DNA of 64,000 nucleotides. Origin: Oscillibacter valericigenes. Its GTDB lineage: Bacteria > Bacillota > Clostridia > Oscillospirales > Oscillospiraceae. The position numbers were made by a program, and so were the translations under genes. Position 1 is the first letter of the stretch. Each line of letters starts with the position of its first letter. A model generated the notes under the pieces. That model was not told the DNA's origin and made no database searches. It worked only from the letters and a program-made list of their open reading frames with translations. Shown one piece after another: positions 10,981-18,916 of the stretch. The DNA lies in contig NZ_JAFBIS010000004.1 in the NCBI RefSeq assembly GCF_021531435.1, forward strand, positions 93,846-157,845. The letters run 5' to 3'.

Positions 10981-11229
10981 GGACCATGCACTCCTTTTTC
11001 AGATGGATTCAGCGGGGGCGGAAAAGCGGGCGTACCGCGTCCTGGCAGTATCAGAATACCTTTTGCGGCGCAAAATATTGCCTGAAAAAAGGCGAGAAAC
11101 CGGCGGCTTCCCGTCAAGAAACCGTTAGAAAAATGGGAAGGCGCGTCCGGGAGGGGACTGTATTTTTCGTATTCCTTTTTGAAAAAAACTGTGGTAAAAT
11201 CAAAAGAACTGCTGGAAGGGAGGCATACC

Positions 11230-12084
11230 ATGGCTGTGCTGGAAGAGCTGAAAAAGGACCCGGCGGCGGCCCGCATCCGGGAGGCGGCCGGACGGGGGAC
11301 CCTGTCCCACGCGCTGCTGTTCACCGGCGGCGGCGACAAAACGGGGCTTGCCCGCTACGCGGCGGCGGCCATGGAATGCATGGCGGCGCAGGGACAGCCC
11401 TGCGGCGTGTGCCCCGCCTGCCGGAAGGTGCTGGAGGACATCCACCCCGATGTCATCACCGTCCGGGACCCGGAGCACAAGAACATCGCCGTGGATGTGG
11501 TGCGCGCCATCCGGTCTGACGCCTACATCCGTCCCAACGAGGGACAGCGGAAGGTGTACATCTTCCCGGACTGCGCCCTGCTGACGGAGCAGGACCAGAA
11601 TGTCCTTTTAAAGATCGTGGAGGAGGGTCCGCCCTACGCGGCGTTCCTGTTCTGCGCGGAAAACCCCAGCCAGGTGCTCCGGACGCTGCGCTCCCGCTGC
11701 GTGGAGATCAAGCTCCGGCCCGGCAGCGAAGAGGACGGGGAGCCGTCCGAGGCGGCGGAGGCGCTGTGCCGGGCCATCGGCAGCCGCCGGCGGGGCGCCG
11801 TGGCGGAGCTGGCGGTGCGGCTGGAGAAGAAAAAGCTGGACCGGGAGGCGCTCTCCGCCATGCTGGAGCGGAGCCGGGCGGCGTTCGCGGCGGCCCTCCT
11901 GCTGCTTTACGGTCAGGAGCCGGGGGAAATGGAAATCGCGCCATTTCTTGCGAAAAACTTGACAAAATCCCAAATCATGTCCACAATAGAACTATTACAG
12001 AAGTATCATGGGGAGTGCGCCTACAACGTCGGCCCCGGCCATGTGCTGGGCGCCCTCGCCGCTGAATTGGAGGGTATCCTTTGA
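11230..12084 (+). CDS. holB: DNA polymerase III subunit delta'
   Basis: 284-residue clamp-loader subunit. It has the RFC-like opening LSHALLFTGGGDKTGLARYA (degenerate P-loop, as expected for delta', which does not hydrolyse ATP), a zinc knuckle CGVCPACRK plus an upstream Cys, the AAA+ segment ILPDCALLTEQDQN-like region, and the SRC motif (LRSRCVEI) that supplies an arginine finger in trans. ATG at 11230 follows GGAAGGGAGG; an upstream in-frame extension to 11179 has no ribosome site. It overlaps ricT by four bases, the usual Firmicute holB-ricT arrangement. Confidence 0.9.
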   Translation: MAVLEELKKDPAAARIREAAGRGTLSHALLFTGGGDKTGLARYAAAAMECMAAQGQPCGVCPACRKVLEDIHPDVITVRDPEHKNIAVDVVRAIRSDAYIRPNEGQRKVYIFPDCALLTEQDQNVLLKIVEEGPPYAAFLFCAENPSQVLRTLRSRCVEIKLRPGSEEDGEPSEAAEALCRAIGSRRRGAVAELAVRLEKKKLDREALSAMLERSRAAFAAALLLLYGQEPGEMEIAPFLAKNLTKSQIMSTIELLQKYHGECAYNVGPGHVLGALAAELEGIL

Positions 12085-13337
12085 CGGAAGTGATCAGCGT
12101 CCGCTTTCGGGGCGGATGTAAAAACTATTATTTTGACCCCAAGGGCCTGCGGGTGAAAATGGGGGACCAGGTGGTGGTGGAGACCGCCCAGGGCCCCGAG
12201 TTCGCCACCTGCACCGAAGGGAACCACGATGTGGAGGACTCCGCCATCGTGAGCCCGCTGTGCGCCGTGCTGCGCATGGCCACCGAGAATGACCGCCGGG
12301 TGGTGGAGTACAACAAGAAAAAAGAGAGCGAGGCCTTTGACATCTGCGAGAAGAAGATCGCGGACCACGGCCTGGAGATGAAGCTGGTGAACGTCTCCGC
12401 CAGCTTCGACGGCAACAAGATCATCTTTTACTTTACCGCCGACGGGCGGGTGGACTTCCGGGAGCTGGTCCGGGACCTGGCCTCCGTGTTCCGGGCCCGC
12501 ATCGAGCTGCGGCAGATCGGCGTCCGGGACGAGGCCAAAATGGTAGGCGGCCTGGGCATCTGCGGCCGGCCCTTCTGCTGTTCCCAGTTCCTGGACAGCT
12601 TCCTGCCGGTGTCTATCAAGATGGCAAAGACCCAGAACCTGAGCCTGAACCCCACCAAAATTTCCGGCACCTGCGGGCGGCTGATGTGCTGCCTGAAATA
12701 CGAGCAGAACGCCTATGAGGACGCCGCCAAGCGGATGCCCAAGGTGGAGAGCTTCGTCCAGACTCCCGACGGCCCCGGCAATGTCAAGAGCGTGGATCTG
12801 CTGCGGGAGACCGTCAAGGTCAGCCTGGACAGCGCCCCGGAGCCGCTCAAGACGTACCGCGGCTGTGAGATCTGCATTCTCCGCAACGGCAAGGGCAGCC
12901 GGGAGGGCATCGAGATCCCCGAACGTCCCGCCCGGTATGTGGACGAGCATGAGGATGAAGCCTTTGAGATGACGCCGGTCCTCTCCACCCCGTTCTATAT
13001 GGACCCCAAACTGGAGGAAGCGCCTGTCCGGGAGAAGATGAGCGAGGAGAGCGGCGACGGCAAGCCCCGCCGCCGGCACCGGGGCGGACGCCGGGGCCGC
13101 GGCAAGAGCGGCGCCGCCAAGAGCGGCGAGCAGCAGCCTGCCGAGCAGGAGAAGCAGGAGAAGCCCCGGCCGCCCAAGCAGCAGCCCAGGCAGCCCCAGC
13201 AGCCCAAGACGGAGAAAAAGGAGCCCGCCGAGGGCGGCGACGGCGGAGAGGCAAAACGCCGCCGCAGGCCCCATCACCGGGGCGGACGCCGCCGGAACAA
13301 GAGCGGCGAGGGCGGCAGCGCCCCCAAGACTGAATAA
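12081..13337 (+). CDS. ricT: PSP1/YaaT (RicT) family protein with basic tail
   Basis: 418-residue homologue of B. subtilis RicT/YaaT, part of the RicAFT (Y-complex) that binds Fe-S clusters and stimulates RNase Y mRNA processing, sporulation and competence. The PSP1 domain covers roughly residues 1-270, with the Cys-rich motifs CGRPFCCSQFL and CGRLMCCLKYEQ that are typical cluster ligands. The start is TTG, overlapping the holB stop, with GGAGGG seven bases upstream. Beyond the usual domain there is a tail of about 100 residues rich in Arg, Gly, Lys, Pro and Gln (RRHRGGRRGRGKSG, RRPHHRGGRRRNKSGEG), resembling RGG-type RNA-binding tails and absent from the B. subtilis protein. Confidence 0.88.
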   Translation: MTEVISVRFRGGCKNYYFDPKGLRVKMGDQVVVETAQGPEFATCTEGNHDVEDSAIVSPLCAVLRMATENDRRVVEYNKKKESEAFDICEKKIADHGLEMKLVNVSASFDGNKIIFYFTADGRVDFRELVRDLASVFRARIELRQIGVRDEAKMVGGLGICGRPFCCSQFLDSFLPVSIKMAKTQNLSLNPTKISGTCGRLMCCLKYEQNAYEDAAKRMPKVESFVQTPDGPGNVKSVDLLRETVKVSLDSAPEPLKTYRGCEICILRNGKGSREGIEIPERPARYVDEHEDEAFEMTPVLSTPFYMDPKLEEAPVREKMSEESGDGKPRRRHRGGRRGRGKSGAAKSGEQQPAEQEKQEKPRPPKQQPRQPQQPKTEKKEPAEGGDGGEAKRRRRPHHRGGRRRNKSGEGGSAPKTE

Positions 13338-13348
13338 AGGAGAAAAGA

Positions 13349-13383
13349 CCCGCCGTCCGCATTGCGGGCGGCGGGCGTTCTTT
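13349..13383 (+). terminator. terminator of holB-ricT
   Basis: CCCGCCGTCCGC (13349-13360) pairs with 13364-13375 around a 3-base loop and is followed by CGTTCTTTC. The T run is short, so some read-through into the HAD gene is possible. Confidence 0.65.
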
Positions 13384-13399
13384 CGGAAAGGACGATACC

Positions 13400-14248
13400 A
13401 TGGGAAGATTCGACGGTGTTTTGCTGGCAAGCGATTTTGATAATACTTTAATTTATACGGAAGATGCCCTGCGTTCCGACGAACCTGTGCCGCCGCTGTC
13501 CCGGGAGAACCGGGAGGCCCTGGAGTGGTTCATGGCGGAGGGCGGCCGGTTCGCCATCGCCACCGGGCGGGCGCTGGCGGCGCTTGTCAAGTATGTGGAC
13601 CAGGTGCCCATGAATGCCCCCGGCGTGGTTTGCAACGGCGCGGCGCTGTACGATTTCGCCAGGGGCGAATACCTGGAGATGGCGATGCTGGACGGAGACG
13701 TCCGGGAGCGGGGCCAGGCGGTGCTGGAGAAATTTCCCTCGGCGGCGGTGGAGGCGTACCATATCGACAATGTCATCCACGCCGTCCACCCCAACGCCAT
13801 CACCCGCCAGCATGAGCATCTGACGAAAGTGGCGGTGGAGGAAAGACCGTCTCTGCCGGAGGTGCCCCTGCCCCTGGGCAAGCTGCTGTTTGAGGACGAC
13901 CATGCCGTTTTGGAGGAGATCAAGCGCTTTTTGACGGAACAGGGCTGGAGTGGGGACTATGAGCTGATCTTCTCCGGCCAGACCCTCCTGGAACTGACGG
14001 CCAGGGGCGCCAACAAGGGCGGTATGGTGCGCCGTCTGGCGGCCCGGCTGGGAATTCCCATGAAGCACGTCTACTGCGTGGGCGACGAGGCCAACGACAT
14101 TCCCATGCTCACCGCGGCGGCGGAGGGCTTCGCCCCCGCCAACTGCGTCTCCCTCGTCCGGGACTGCGGGGCCACCATCGTGGCTGACGCCCGGGAGAGC
14201 GCGCTGGCGGATGTGGTCCGGCGGCTGGCGGAGAAATACCCCGGATGA
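13400..14248 (+). CDS. Cof-type HAD-superfamily phosphatase
   Basis: 282-residue haloacid-dehalogenase-like hydrolase of the Cof/YbiV type, which dephosphorylates sugar phosphates or related metabolites. Motif I is ASDFDNTLIY (nucleophile Asp12; DNT instead of the usual DGT), motif II IATGR, motif III GANKGG, motif IV VGDEANDIPML. The C2B cap lies between motifs II and III. AAAGGACG precedes the ATG. Substrate unknown. It stands alone between two terminators. Confidence 0.85.
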   Translation: MGRFDGVLLASDFDNTLIYTEDALRSDEPVPPLSRENREALEWFMAEGGRFAIATGRALAALVKYVDQVPMNAPGVVCNGAALYDFARGEYLEMAMLDGDVRERGQAVLEKFPSAAVEAYHIDNVIHAVHPNAITRQHEHLTKVAVEERPSLPEVPLPLGKLLFEDDHAVLEEIKRFLTEQGWSGDYELIFSGQTLLELTARGANKGGMVRRLAARLGIPMKHVYCVGDEANDIPMLTAAAEGFAPANCVSLVRDCGATIVADARESALADVVRRLAEKYPG

Positions 14249-14280
14249 AGCGCGGGCGCATGGCGGAAAACATTCGGCGA

Positions 14281-14309
14281 AAAACCGGCACAGGACCTGT
14301 GCCGGTTTT
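14281..14309 (+). terminator. terminator of the HAD phosphatase gene
   Basis: AAAACCGGCACAGG and CCTGTGCCGGTTTTA form a near-perfect hairpin followed by ACTTTTG. Confidence 0.8.
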
Positions 14310-14371
14310 ACTTTTGCGCGGCAGCCGGAGGAAACGGCGCCCCGGTTTGAAAGAAAATTTTGAAGATCCTC

Positions 14372-14417
14372 TTGACAAATGCGGAAGATGTGATATTGTA
14401 TTACTTGCATAATACAA
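14372..14417 (+). promoter_or_regulatory. promoter with GntR operator for the ABC operon
   Basis: TTGACA (14372-14377), 16-base spacer, TATTGT (14394-14399). Overlapping the -10 box is a perfect inverted repeat, TTGTATTA (14396-14403) and TAATACAA (14410-14417) with a 6-base centre, the form of YtrA-subfamily GntR operators. This implies autorepression by the first gene of the operon. Confidence 0.8.
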
Positions 14418-14439
14418 CAACACACAACGGAGGCGTGAC

Positions 14440-14832
14440 ATGAAGTGGCAGTTTTCCAATGATGCTCCCATCTACACCCAGCTGATCGAGCAGATCAAGG
14501 TGGGCATTGTGGTGGGCGCGTTTCCGCCGGGAGAGCGGCTGCCATCGGTGCGGGACCTGGCGACGGAGGCCGGGGTCAATCCCAACACCATGCAGCGGGC
14601 TTTGGCGGAGCTGGAGCGGGACGGACTGGTGTTCAGCCAGCGGACCGCCGGCAGATTTGTGACGGAGGACAAGACGATGATCGAACAGGCAAAACGCGGG
14701 CTGGCCGAACGTCATATCAAAACGTTCCTGGAGGCCATGATCCGGCTGGGCTACCGGCCGGAGGAGATCGTGTCCCTGCTGCGGCAGGAGACTGGTGAGG
14801 AGGGAAGCGCAAATGGCGGTTCTGGAATGTAA
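14440..14832 (+). CDS. GntR-family (YtrA-type) transcriptional repressor
   Basis: 130-residue regulator with an N-terminal winged helix (PIYTQLIEQIKVGIV, PPGERLPSVRDLA, VNPNTMQRALAELERDGLV) and only a short C-terminal helical tail, which defines the YtrA subfamily. Such repressors typically control adjacent ABC exporters and respond to cell-envelope antibiotics. The 3' end overlaps the ABC ATPase gene by 20 bases and a matching palindromic operator overlaps its promoter, so autoregulation is very likely. Confidence 0.9.
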   Translation: MKWQFSNDAPIYTQLIEQIKVGIVVGAFPPGERLPSVRDLATEAGVNPNTMQRALAELERDGLVFSQRTAGRFVTEDKTMIEQAKRGLAERHIKTFLEAMIRLGYRPEEIVSLLRQETGEEGSANGGSGM

Positions 14833-15508
14833 GGCACTGACGAAAAATTACGGGCATCTGGCGGCCCTGGACGGCGTGGACTTCGCCATTGAGCCGGGCC
14901 GCATTGTCGGCCTGCTGGGGCCCAACGGCAGCGGCAAGACCACCCTTATCAAATTGGCAAATGGCCTGCTGACGCCCACCAGCGGCGACATCCTGGTGTG
15001 TGGCATGGCGCCGGGAAAGGAGACCCACGCCCTCGTCAGCTACCTGCCGGAGCGGACCTCTATCCCCACCTGGATGACTACCACCCAGCTTCTGGACTTC
15101 TATCAGGATTTCTACGCCGATTTTCGCCGGGACGCGGCGGAGGAGATGCTGCAGCATCTGAATATCCAGCCCAGGCAGCACATCAAGCAGATGAGCAAGG
15201 GCACCCGGGAGAAGGTGCAGCTCATTATGGTCATGAGCCGGGCGGCGAAGCTGTACCTGCTGGATGAGCCCATCGGCGGCGTGGACCCCGCCACCCGGGA
15301 CTACATCCTGTCCACCATCATCGGCAACTACAACCCCGAGGCGGCGGTGGTCATCTCCACCCACCTCATTTCCGATGTGGAAAAGGTGTTGGACGACGTC
15401 ATCTTTATCAATCAGGGCCGCGTCATGCTCCAGTCCTCCGTGGACCAGATCCGGGAGGAGAAGGGCATGAGCGTTGACGAGCTGTTCCGGGAGGTGTTCA
15501 AATGCTGA
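14813..15508 (+). CDS. ABC transporter ATP-binding protein
   Basis: 231-residue nucleotide-binding protein with Walker A GLLGPNGSGKTT, a signature loop MSKGTREKV in place of LSGGQ, Walker B LYLLDEPIGGVD and H-loop ISTHL. The altered signature is common in YtrB/YxlF-like ATPases. ATG at 14813 is preferred over an overlapping GTG at 14795 because GGAGGG lies between them. It works with the permease encoded immediately downstream, probably exporting an antimicrobial or modulating the membrane; substrate unknown. Confidence 0.92.
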   Translation: MAVLECKALTKNYGHLAALDGVDFAIEPGRIVGLLGPNGSGKTTLIKLANGLLTPTSGDILVCGMAPGKETHALVSYLPERTSIPTWMTTTQLLDFYQDFYADFRRDAAEEMLQHLNIQPRQHIKQMSKGTREKVQLIMVMSRAAKLYLLDEPIGGVDPATRDYILSTIIGNYNPEAAVVISTHLISDVEKVLDDVIFINQGRVMLQSSVDQIREEKGMSVDELFREVFKC

Positions 15509-16314
15509 GAAAGCTCTTAAAGCACGAATTTCGTGCCACGGGCCGCATCATGCTGCCGCTGTATCTGATTTTGCTGGCTACCGCCATCGGCGCCAATTTC
15601 TCCACCCGGGGCCTGCTGGAGACGGACCTGAAGGTGCTGGACCTTCTGGGCGGCCTGCTGGTCATGGCCTTTGCCGTCGCCATTATCGCTGTCTGCGTCA
15701 TGAGCATGGTGGTGATGGTCCAGCGGTTCTATAAAAATCTGCTCCAGGATGAGGGCTATGTGATGATGACTCTGCCTGTCTCCGTCCACCAGCAGGTGTG
15801 GAGCAAGCTCATCGTCTCCGCCGTCTGGTTCGCCCTGACCATCGTCATGGTGTGCCTGGCCGGATTGATCATGGCCTTTGACATCGACATTCTGGAGGGC
15901 ATCGGTGAGGTTTTCCACGAGATTTTCCAGCATGTCACCGCCTACTACGCTCTGAACGGCACCGCCATCGCGGCGGAGTTCCTGGTGGTGTGCTTCCTGG
16001 GCTGCTGCGCCATGTGCCTGCATTTCTACACCGCCCTGGCCATCGGCCACAGCTTTTCCGGCCACAAGATGGCCTGGTCCGTGGCCTGGTACTTCATTAT
16101 CCAGTTCGCGGTGCAGTTCGTGGGCGGTATGCTGGTCACCCTGCTGGATGAATCCTGGCTCCACCACCTGCTGCTGGGCTGGACGGACAACATCTCCGGC
16201 ATGGCTGCTGTACATTTCGGGATGTGCGTACTCATCGTGGGTGAGCTGGTCTACGCCGCAATTTTCTATTTCTTAACAACTTATTTCTTGAAGCGCCGCC
16301 TGAACCTGGAGTAA
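15502..16314 (+). CDS. ABC transporter permease
   Basis: 270-residue membrane protein with about six hydrophobic spans (for example LYLILLATAIGANF, GLLVMAFAVAIIAVCVMSMV, AVWFALTIVMVCLAGLIM). ABC-2-like permease expected to pair with the preceding ATPase; the start overlaps the ATPase stop by seven bases. The region VQRFYKNLLQDEGYVMMTLP is typical of YtrC/BcrB-like permeases in Clostridia. Substrate unknown. Confidence 0.85.
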   Translation: MLRKLLKHEFRATGRIMLPLYLILLATAIGANFSTRGLLETDLKVLDLLGGLLVMAFAVAIIAVCVMSMVVMVQRFYKNLLQDEGYVMMTLPVSVHQQVWSKLIVSAVWFALTIVMVCLAGLIMAFDIDILEGIGEVFHEIFQHVTAYYALNGTAIAAEFLVVCFLGCCAMCLHFYTALAIGHSFSGHKMAWSVAWYFIIQFAVQFVGGMLVTLLDESWLHHLLLGWTDNISGMAAVHFGMCVLIVGELVYAAIFYFLTTYFLKRRLNLE

Positions 16315-16380
16315 ACTGTCCATAACGCCGCTGCGGTCTCCGGGGCTGCCGGAGGCCGTGGCCCACGTTTGGAGGAACGT

Positions 16381-16851
16381 ATGCCTTTTCTGGAAACTGT
16401 ATTTGGAAAACTGCTGATGACCTTCGGCACCGCCATGGTGCCGGTCATCGAGCTGCGGGGCGCCATCCCCGTGGGCATCGCCGCCGGGCTGCCGCCCGCA
16501 GTGGCCTGCGTGACGGCCATTCTGGGGAATCTGCTCCCCGTGCCGTTTATCATGCTGCTGGTGCGCCGGGTCTTCAACTGGCTGCGGGATACCCGCTTTT
16601 TCGGGCCGAAGATCGTCTGGCTGGAGCGGCGGGCCCACCTGAAGGGCCGCATCGTGCGGAAGTACCGTCTGGCGGGGCTGTTCGTCCTGGTGGCCATCCC
16701 CCTGCCGGGCACCGGGGCCTGGACCGGGGCGCTGGTGGCGTCGCTGCTGGACATCCGCCTGCGGAACGCCCTGCCCGCCATTTTGCTGGGGCTGCTGGCC
16801 GCCGGAGCCATCACCACGGCGGTGACGCTGGGGGTCATCCGGTTGTTTTGA
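16381..16851 (+). CDS. small multi-drug export family membrane protein
   Basis: 156-residue membrane protein of the COG2426 family, named for putative drug export but without solid biochemical proof. It has about four hydrophobic segments and the family motifs VIELRGAIPVGIA near residue 20 and VAIPLPGTGAWTGALVAS near residue 105. ATG at 16381 follows GGAGG by five bases; a TTG at 16369 has no ribosome site. It lies 66 bases after the permease and may share its transcript. Confidence 0.8.
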   Translation: MPFLETVFGKLLMTFGTAMVPVIELRGAIPVGIAAGLPPAVACVTAILGNLLPVPFIMLLVRRVFNWLRDTRFFGPKIVWLERRAHLKGRIVRKYRLAGLFVLVAIPLPGTGAWTGALVASLLDIRLRNALPAILLGLLAAGAITTAVTLGVIRLF

Positions 16852-16858
16852 AATGAGA

Positions 16859-16885
16859 GATCCGCCGAAATTCGGCGGATTTTCT
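16859..16885 (+). terminator. terminator after the export gene
   Basis: ATCCGCCGAA and TTCGGCGGAT form a hairpin followed by TTTCTTTTT on the plus strand. Confidence 0.85.
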
Positions 16886-16887
16886 TT

Positions 16888-17103
16888 TTATCCAAAGTCA
16901 TGCCTGCCGCCGCAGGAGAGGCCCATGTCCTCCAGCAGAGACACGATGGCCTCGATGCGGTGAAAGCATTCCGGGTCGTCCAGCGTATCGTCGGCGAGAA
17001 TTTTCTGGATATTCCGCAGAGCGCGGCTGGCGGCGTCGGAGCTTAAACAGCGGTAAAAATCCTGTTCGTCCTGTATAAAATCACCTCGCCCCAAGCGTAC
17101 CAT
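16888..17103 (-). CDS. hypothetical small acidic helical protein
   Basis: 71-residue protein, not recognised. Mostly helical (ALRNIQKILADDTLDD, RIEAIVSLLEDMGLSCGG) without signal or membrane segment. Its ribosome site is weak (AGGGAA close to the ATG). It diverges from the small XRE regulator across a 72-base region rich in inverted repeats, so the two are probably coregulated. It could be the partner of that regulator, but there is no toxin or antitoxin motif to support more. Confidence 0.5.
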   Translation of the reverse strand: MVRLGRGDFIQDEQDFYRCLSSDAASRALRNIQKILADDTLDDPECFHRIEAIVSLLEDMGLSCGGRHDFG

Positions 17104-17123
17104 ATTTCCCTAAAATACGCAAG

Positions 17124-17155
17124 CGCGTATACGCGGTATCGTAAAAACAGATACC
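17124..17155. promoter_or_regulatory. operator-like palindromes between divergent small genes
   Basis: A perfect 12-bp palindrome CGCGTATACGCG (17124-17135) is followed by the inverted repeat GGTATC (17135-17140) / GATACC (17150-17155). They sit between the divergent starts of the 71-residue gene and the XRE gene and are likely XRE binding sites. Confidence 0.55.
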
Positions 17156-17175
17156 ATAACCGTGAGGTGATGGGA

Positions 17176-17418
17176 ATGGGCGTTAAGGATGCTGTTGCGG
17201 CGCGCTTTGCGTCGATTTGCCGTCAGCGCGGGATGAAATATAACGAACTGGCAGTCAGGGCCGGTGTGACGCCCTCCACGGTGTACAGCATGATGGACGC
17301 CCGCCGCCGGGACGTTTCTATTACTACCATCAAAATGCTCTGTGACGGATTGGAGATCTCTCTGGCGGAATTTTTCTCCGGCGGGGAATTTACAGAGCTG
17401 GAGCAGGAGATCAAATAA
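17176..17418 (+). CDS. small XRE-family regulator
   Basis: 80-residue single-domain helix-turn-helix protein: ASICRQRGMKYNELAVRAGV, then PSTVYSMMDARRRDVSITTI as the recognition helix region. ATG at 17176 is preferred because GAGGTGAT, which covers the upstream GTG and ATG, serves as the ribosome site. It probably represses itself and the divergent 71-residue gene through the palindromes between them. Confidence 0.85.
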   Translation: MGVKDAVAARFASICRQRGMKYNELAVRAGVTPSTVYSMMDARRRDVSITTIKMLCDGLEISLAEFFSGGEFTELEQEIK

Positions 17419-17446
17419 AAAGAGAGCCTTTCGGCTCTCTTTTTTG
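17417..17446. terminator. bidirectional terminator
   Basis: AGAGAGCC and GGCTCTCT pair around TTTC, flanked by an A run on one side and TTTTTT on the other; serves the XRE gene and, on the minus strand, guaD. Confidence 0.88.
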
Positions 17447-17449
17447 CGC

Positions 17450-18721
17450 TTATTCGGCGGTATAGACCTTTCTCCCCGCGCTCCAGACCGCCCGGACGGC
17501 GCCGCTCTGCCGCAGGTACACGCACCGCTCCAGCCGCTCCGCCGGGGTCAGGGGATGGGGCTGAGGCAGGGTGTCGTCCGCCAGAACAATGGCGTGGAGA
17601 GGGTTACCGGGGGCAAAGCCGGGCTGTTCTCCGAAATACGCCGCGCCCGCGGAGGTGCCTAAGTACCAGCCCTCGGGCACGGTGAGGAAATCGGTTTCCC
17701 AGTTGTCCAGCACCCGGCGGGCCTTGGACGCCCGGATGGCGGAGGCCACCACGTCGAACATGTCCAGATGGTCGCCGCCGGCGATGTCGCTGCCCAGGGC
17801 CACTTTCAACCCCTCGTTCAGCATCACCCGCACCGGCGCCACGCCGGAGCAGATGTTTTGGTTGGAGTCGGCGCAGTGGACCACGGTGACGCCCGCGTCT
17901 TTCATTGCTTTCCGCTCCCGTGCGTCGGACCAGACGCAGTGGGCCATGACGGTGCGTTCGTTCCAAAGGCCGTATTTGGCATAAGTCTCCCAATACTGCC
18001 GGCAGTCGGGGTGGAGCTGGCGCACCCACTCCATCTCCGCGCCGTTTTCCGACAGGTGGGACTGGACGGGGAGGTCCCGCTCCGCCGCCAGCTTCCCCAG
18101 GAACGCCATCAGCTCATCGGTGCAGGAGGGGGTGAACCGGGGGGTCAGCATGGGCTTGATGTGGGCAAAATCCCCGCACTCGTCCAGCCAGCGCAGGGTC
18201 TCCCGCATGGATTCCTCGGTGGTCTCCTCCAGCACGCCGGGGGCGGCGTTGCGGTCCATGTTCACCTTGCCCACATAGCCTGTGACGCCCGCCTTTTCCA
18301 GCTCGTCCATCAAAATCAACGTGGCGTCGGTGTGGAGGGAGGAGAACATGCATACCCGGGTGGTGCCGCGGGACACCAGCTCATGGGCCAGCTTATGGTA
18401 GATTTCCCGGGCATAGTCCGGGTCCGCGAACCGGGCCTCCGTGGGGAAGGCGTAGGCGTTCAGCCAGTCCAGCAGGGGCAGGTCCATGCCCATGCCCAGC
18501 ATGGGATACTGGGGGGCGTGAAGGTGCAGGTCCGCGAAGGACTGCAAAATCAGGGCGCCGCCGAAGTCCTCCACGTCCGCCCCCGCGTACTGCTCCGGCA
18601 GGGTGGGGAACATCCCCGTGATGACGCCGTTTTCCGCCACCAGATACCCGTTTTCCGTGGCGTCCAGCTTGCCCGGAGACGGGGCGGAAATGATCGTGCC
18701 TTTCAGAATTGTGACAGCCAT
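17450..18721 (-). CDS. guaD: guanine deaminase
   Basis: 423-residue amidohydrolase converting guanine to xanthine and ammonia in purine salvage/catabolism. Metal-binding HxH is in FADLHLHAPQYPMLGMGMD, followed by LPLLDWLN, the third His in QSHLSEN, the fourth in MAHCVW, and the catalytic Asp in LGSDIAGG. These match guanine deaminases rather than other amidohydrolases. Its leader carries a purine riboswitch and an overlapping terminator, which supports guanine as the substrate. Confidence 0.93.
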   Translation of the reverse strand: MAVTILKGTIISAPSPGKLDATENGYLVAENGVITGMFPTLPEQYAGADVEDFGGALILQSFADLHLHAPQYPMLGMGMDLPLLDWLNAYAFPTEARFADPDYAREIYHKLAHELVSRGTTRVCMFSSLHTDATLILMDELEKAGVTGYVGKVNMDRNAAPGVLEETTEESMRETLRWLDECGDFAHIKPMLTPRFTPSCTDELMAFLGKLAAERDLPVQSHLSENGAEMEWVRQLHPDCRQYWETYAKYGLWNERTVMAHCVWSDARERKAMKDAGVTVVHCADSNQNICSGVAPVRVMLNEGLKVALGSDIAGGDHLDMFDVVASAIRASKARRVLDNWETDFLTVPEGWYLGTSAGAAYFGEQPGFAPGNPLHAIVLADDTLPQPHPLTPAERLERCVYLRQSGAVRAVWSAGRKVYTAE

Positions 18722-18751
18722 ACAAACACCTCACTTGTGAAATTTCGGCAC

Positions 18752-18795
18752 AAAAAAGGAGCGCCTGACCGGATAGCCCTACCCGACAGACACTC
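18752..18795 (-). terminator. riboswitch-controlled terminator of guaD
   Basis: On the minus strand GAGTGTCTG (18795-18787) pairs with CAGGCGCTC (18767-18759), with an inner GGGTA/TATCC helix, followed by CTTTTTTG. Its first four bases (GAGT) are also the 3' strand of riboswitch helix P1, so the two structures exclude each other. Confidence 0.8.
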
Positions 18796-18860
18796 ATAGC
18801 AGAGCCTTTCGGCGGCCCCGTAGAAACTTTCGCGCCATTGCACAGCGAAATTATATGAGT
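18792..18860 (-). promoter_or_regulatory. purine (guanine-type) riboswitch aptamer
   Basis: Reading the minus strand: P1 ACTCATA ... TATGAGT; J1/2 TAAT; P2 TTCGC/GCGAA; loop 2 with CAATGG; J2/3 AGTTTCTAC, the hallmark of the purine class; P3 GGGGCC/GGCTCT; loop 3 GCCGAAA. The residue before the 3' strand of P1 is C, equivalent to C74 that selects guanine over adenine. The loop Gs and Cs allow the kissing interaction. The base before C74 is G instead of the usual A, and P2 has a bulge. Confidence 0.85.
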
Positions 18861-18887
18861 CCTTTTGCATTGTATGCCGTTATCTAT

Positions 18888-18916
18888 AAAATAGCACGGA
18901 ATGGGAGAAAAAGCAA
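18888..18916 (-). promoter_or_regulatory. promoter of guaD
   Basis: Minus-strand TTGCTT and TATTTT (18893-18888) with a 17-base spacer, about 28 bases upstream of the aptamer. The remainder of 18917-19132 holds no gene; it must contain the divergent HD-GYP promoter, which I cannot place firmly. Confidence 0.5.
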
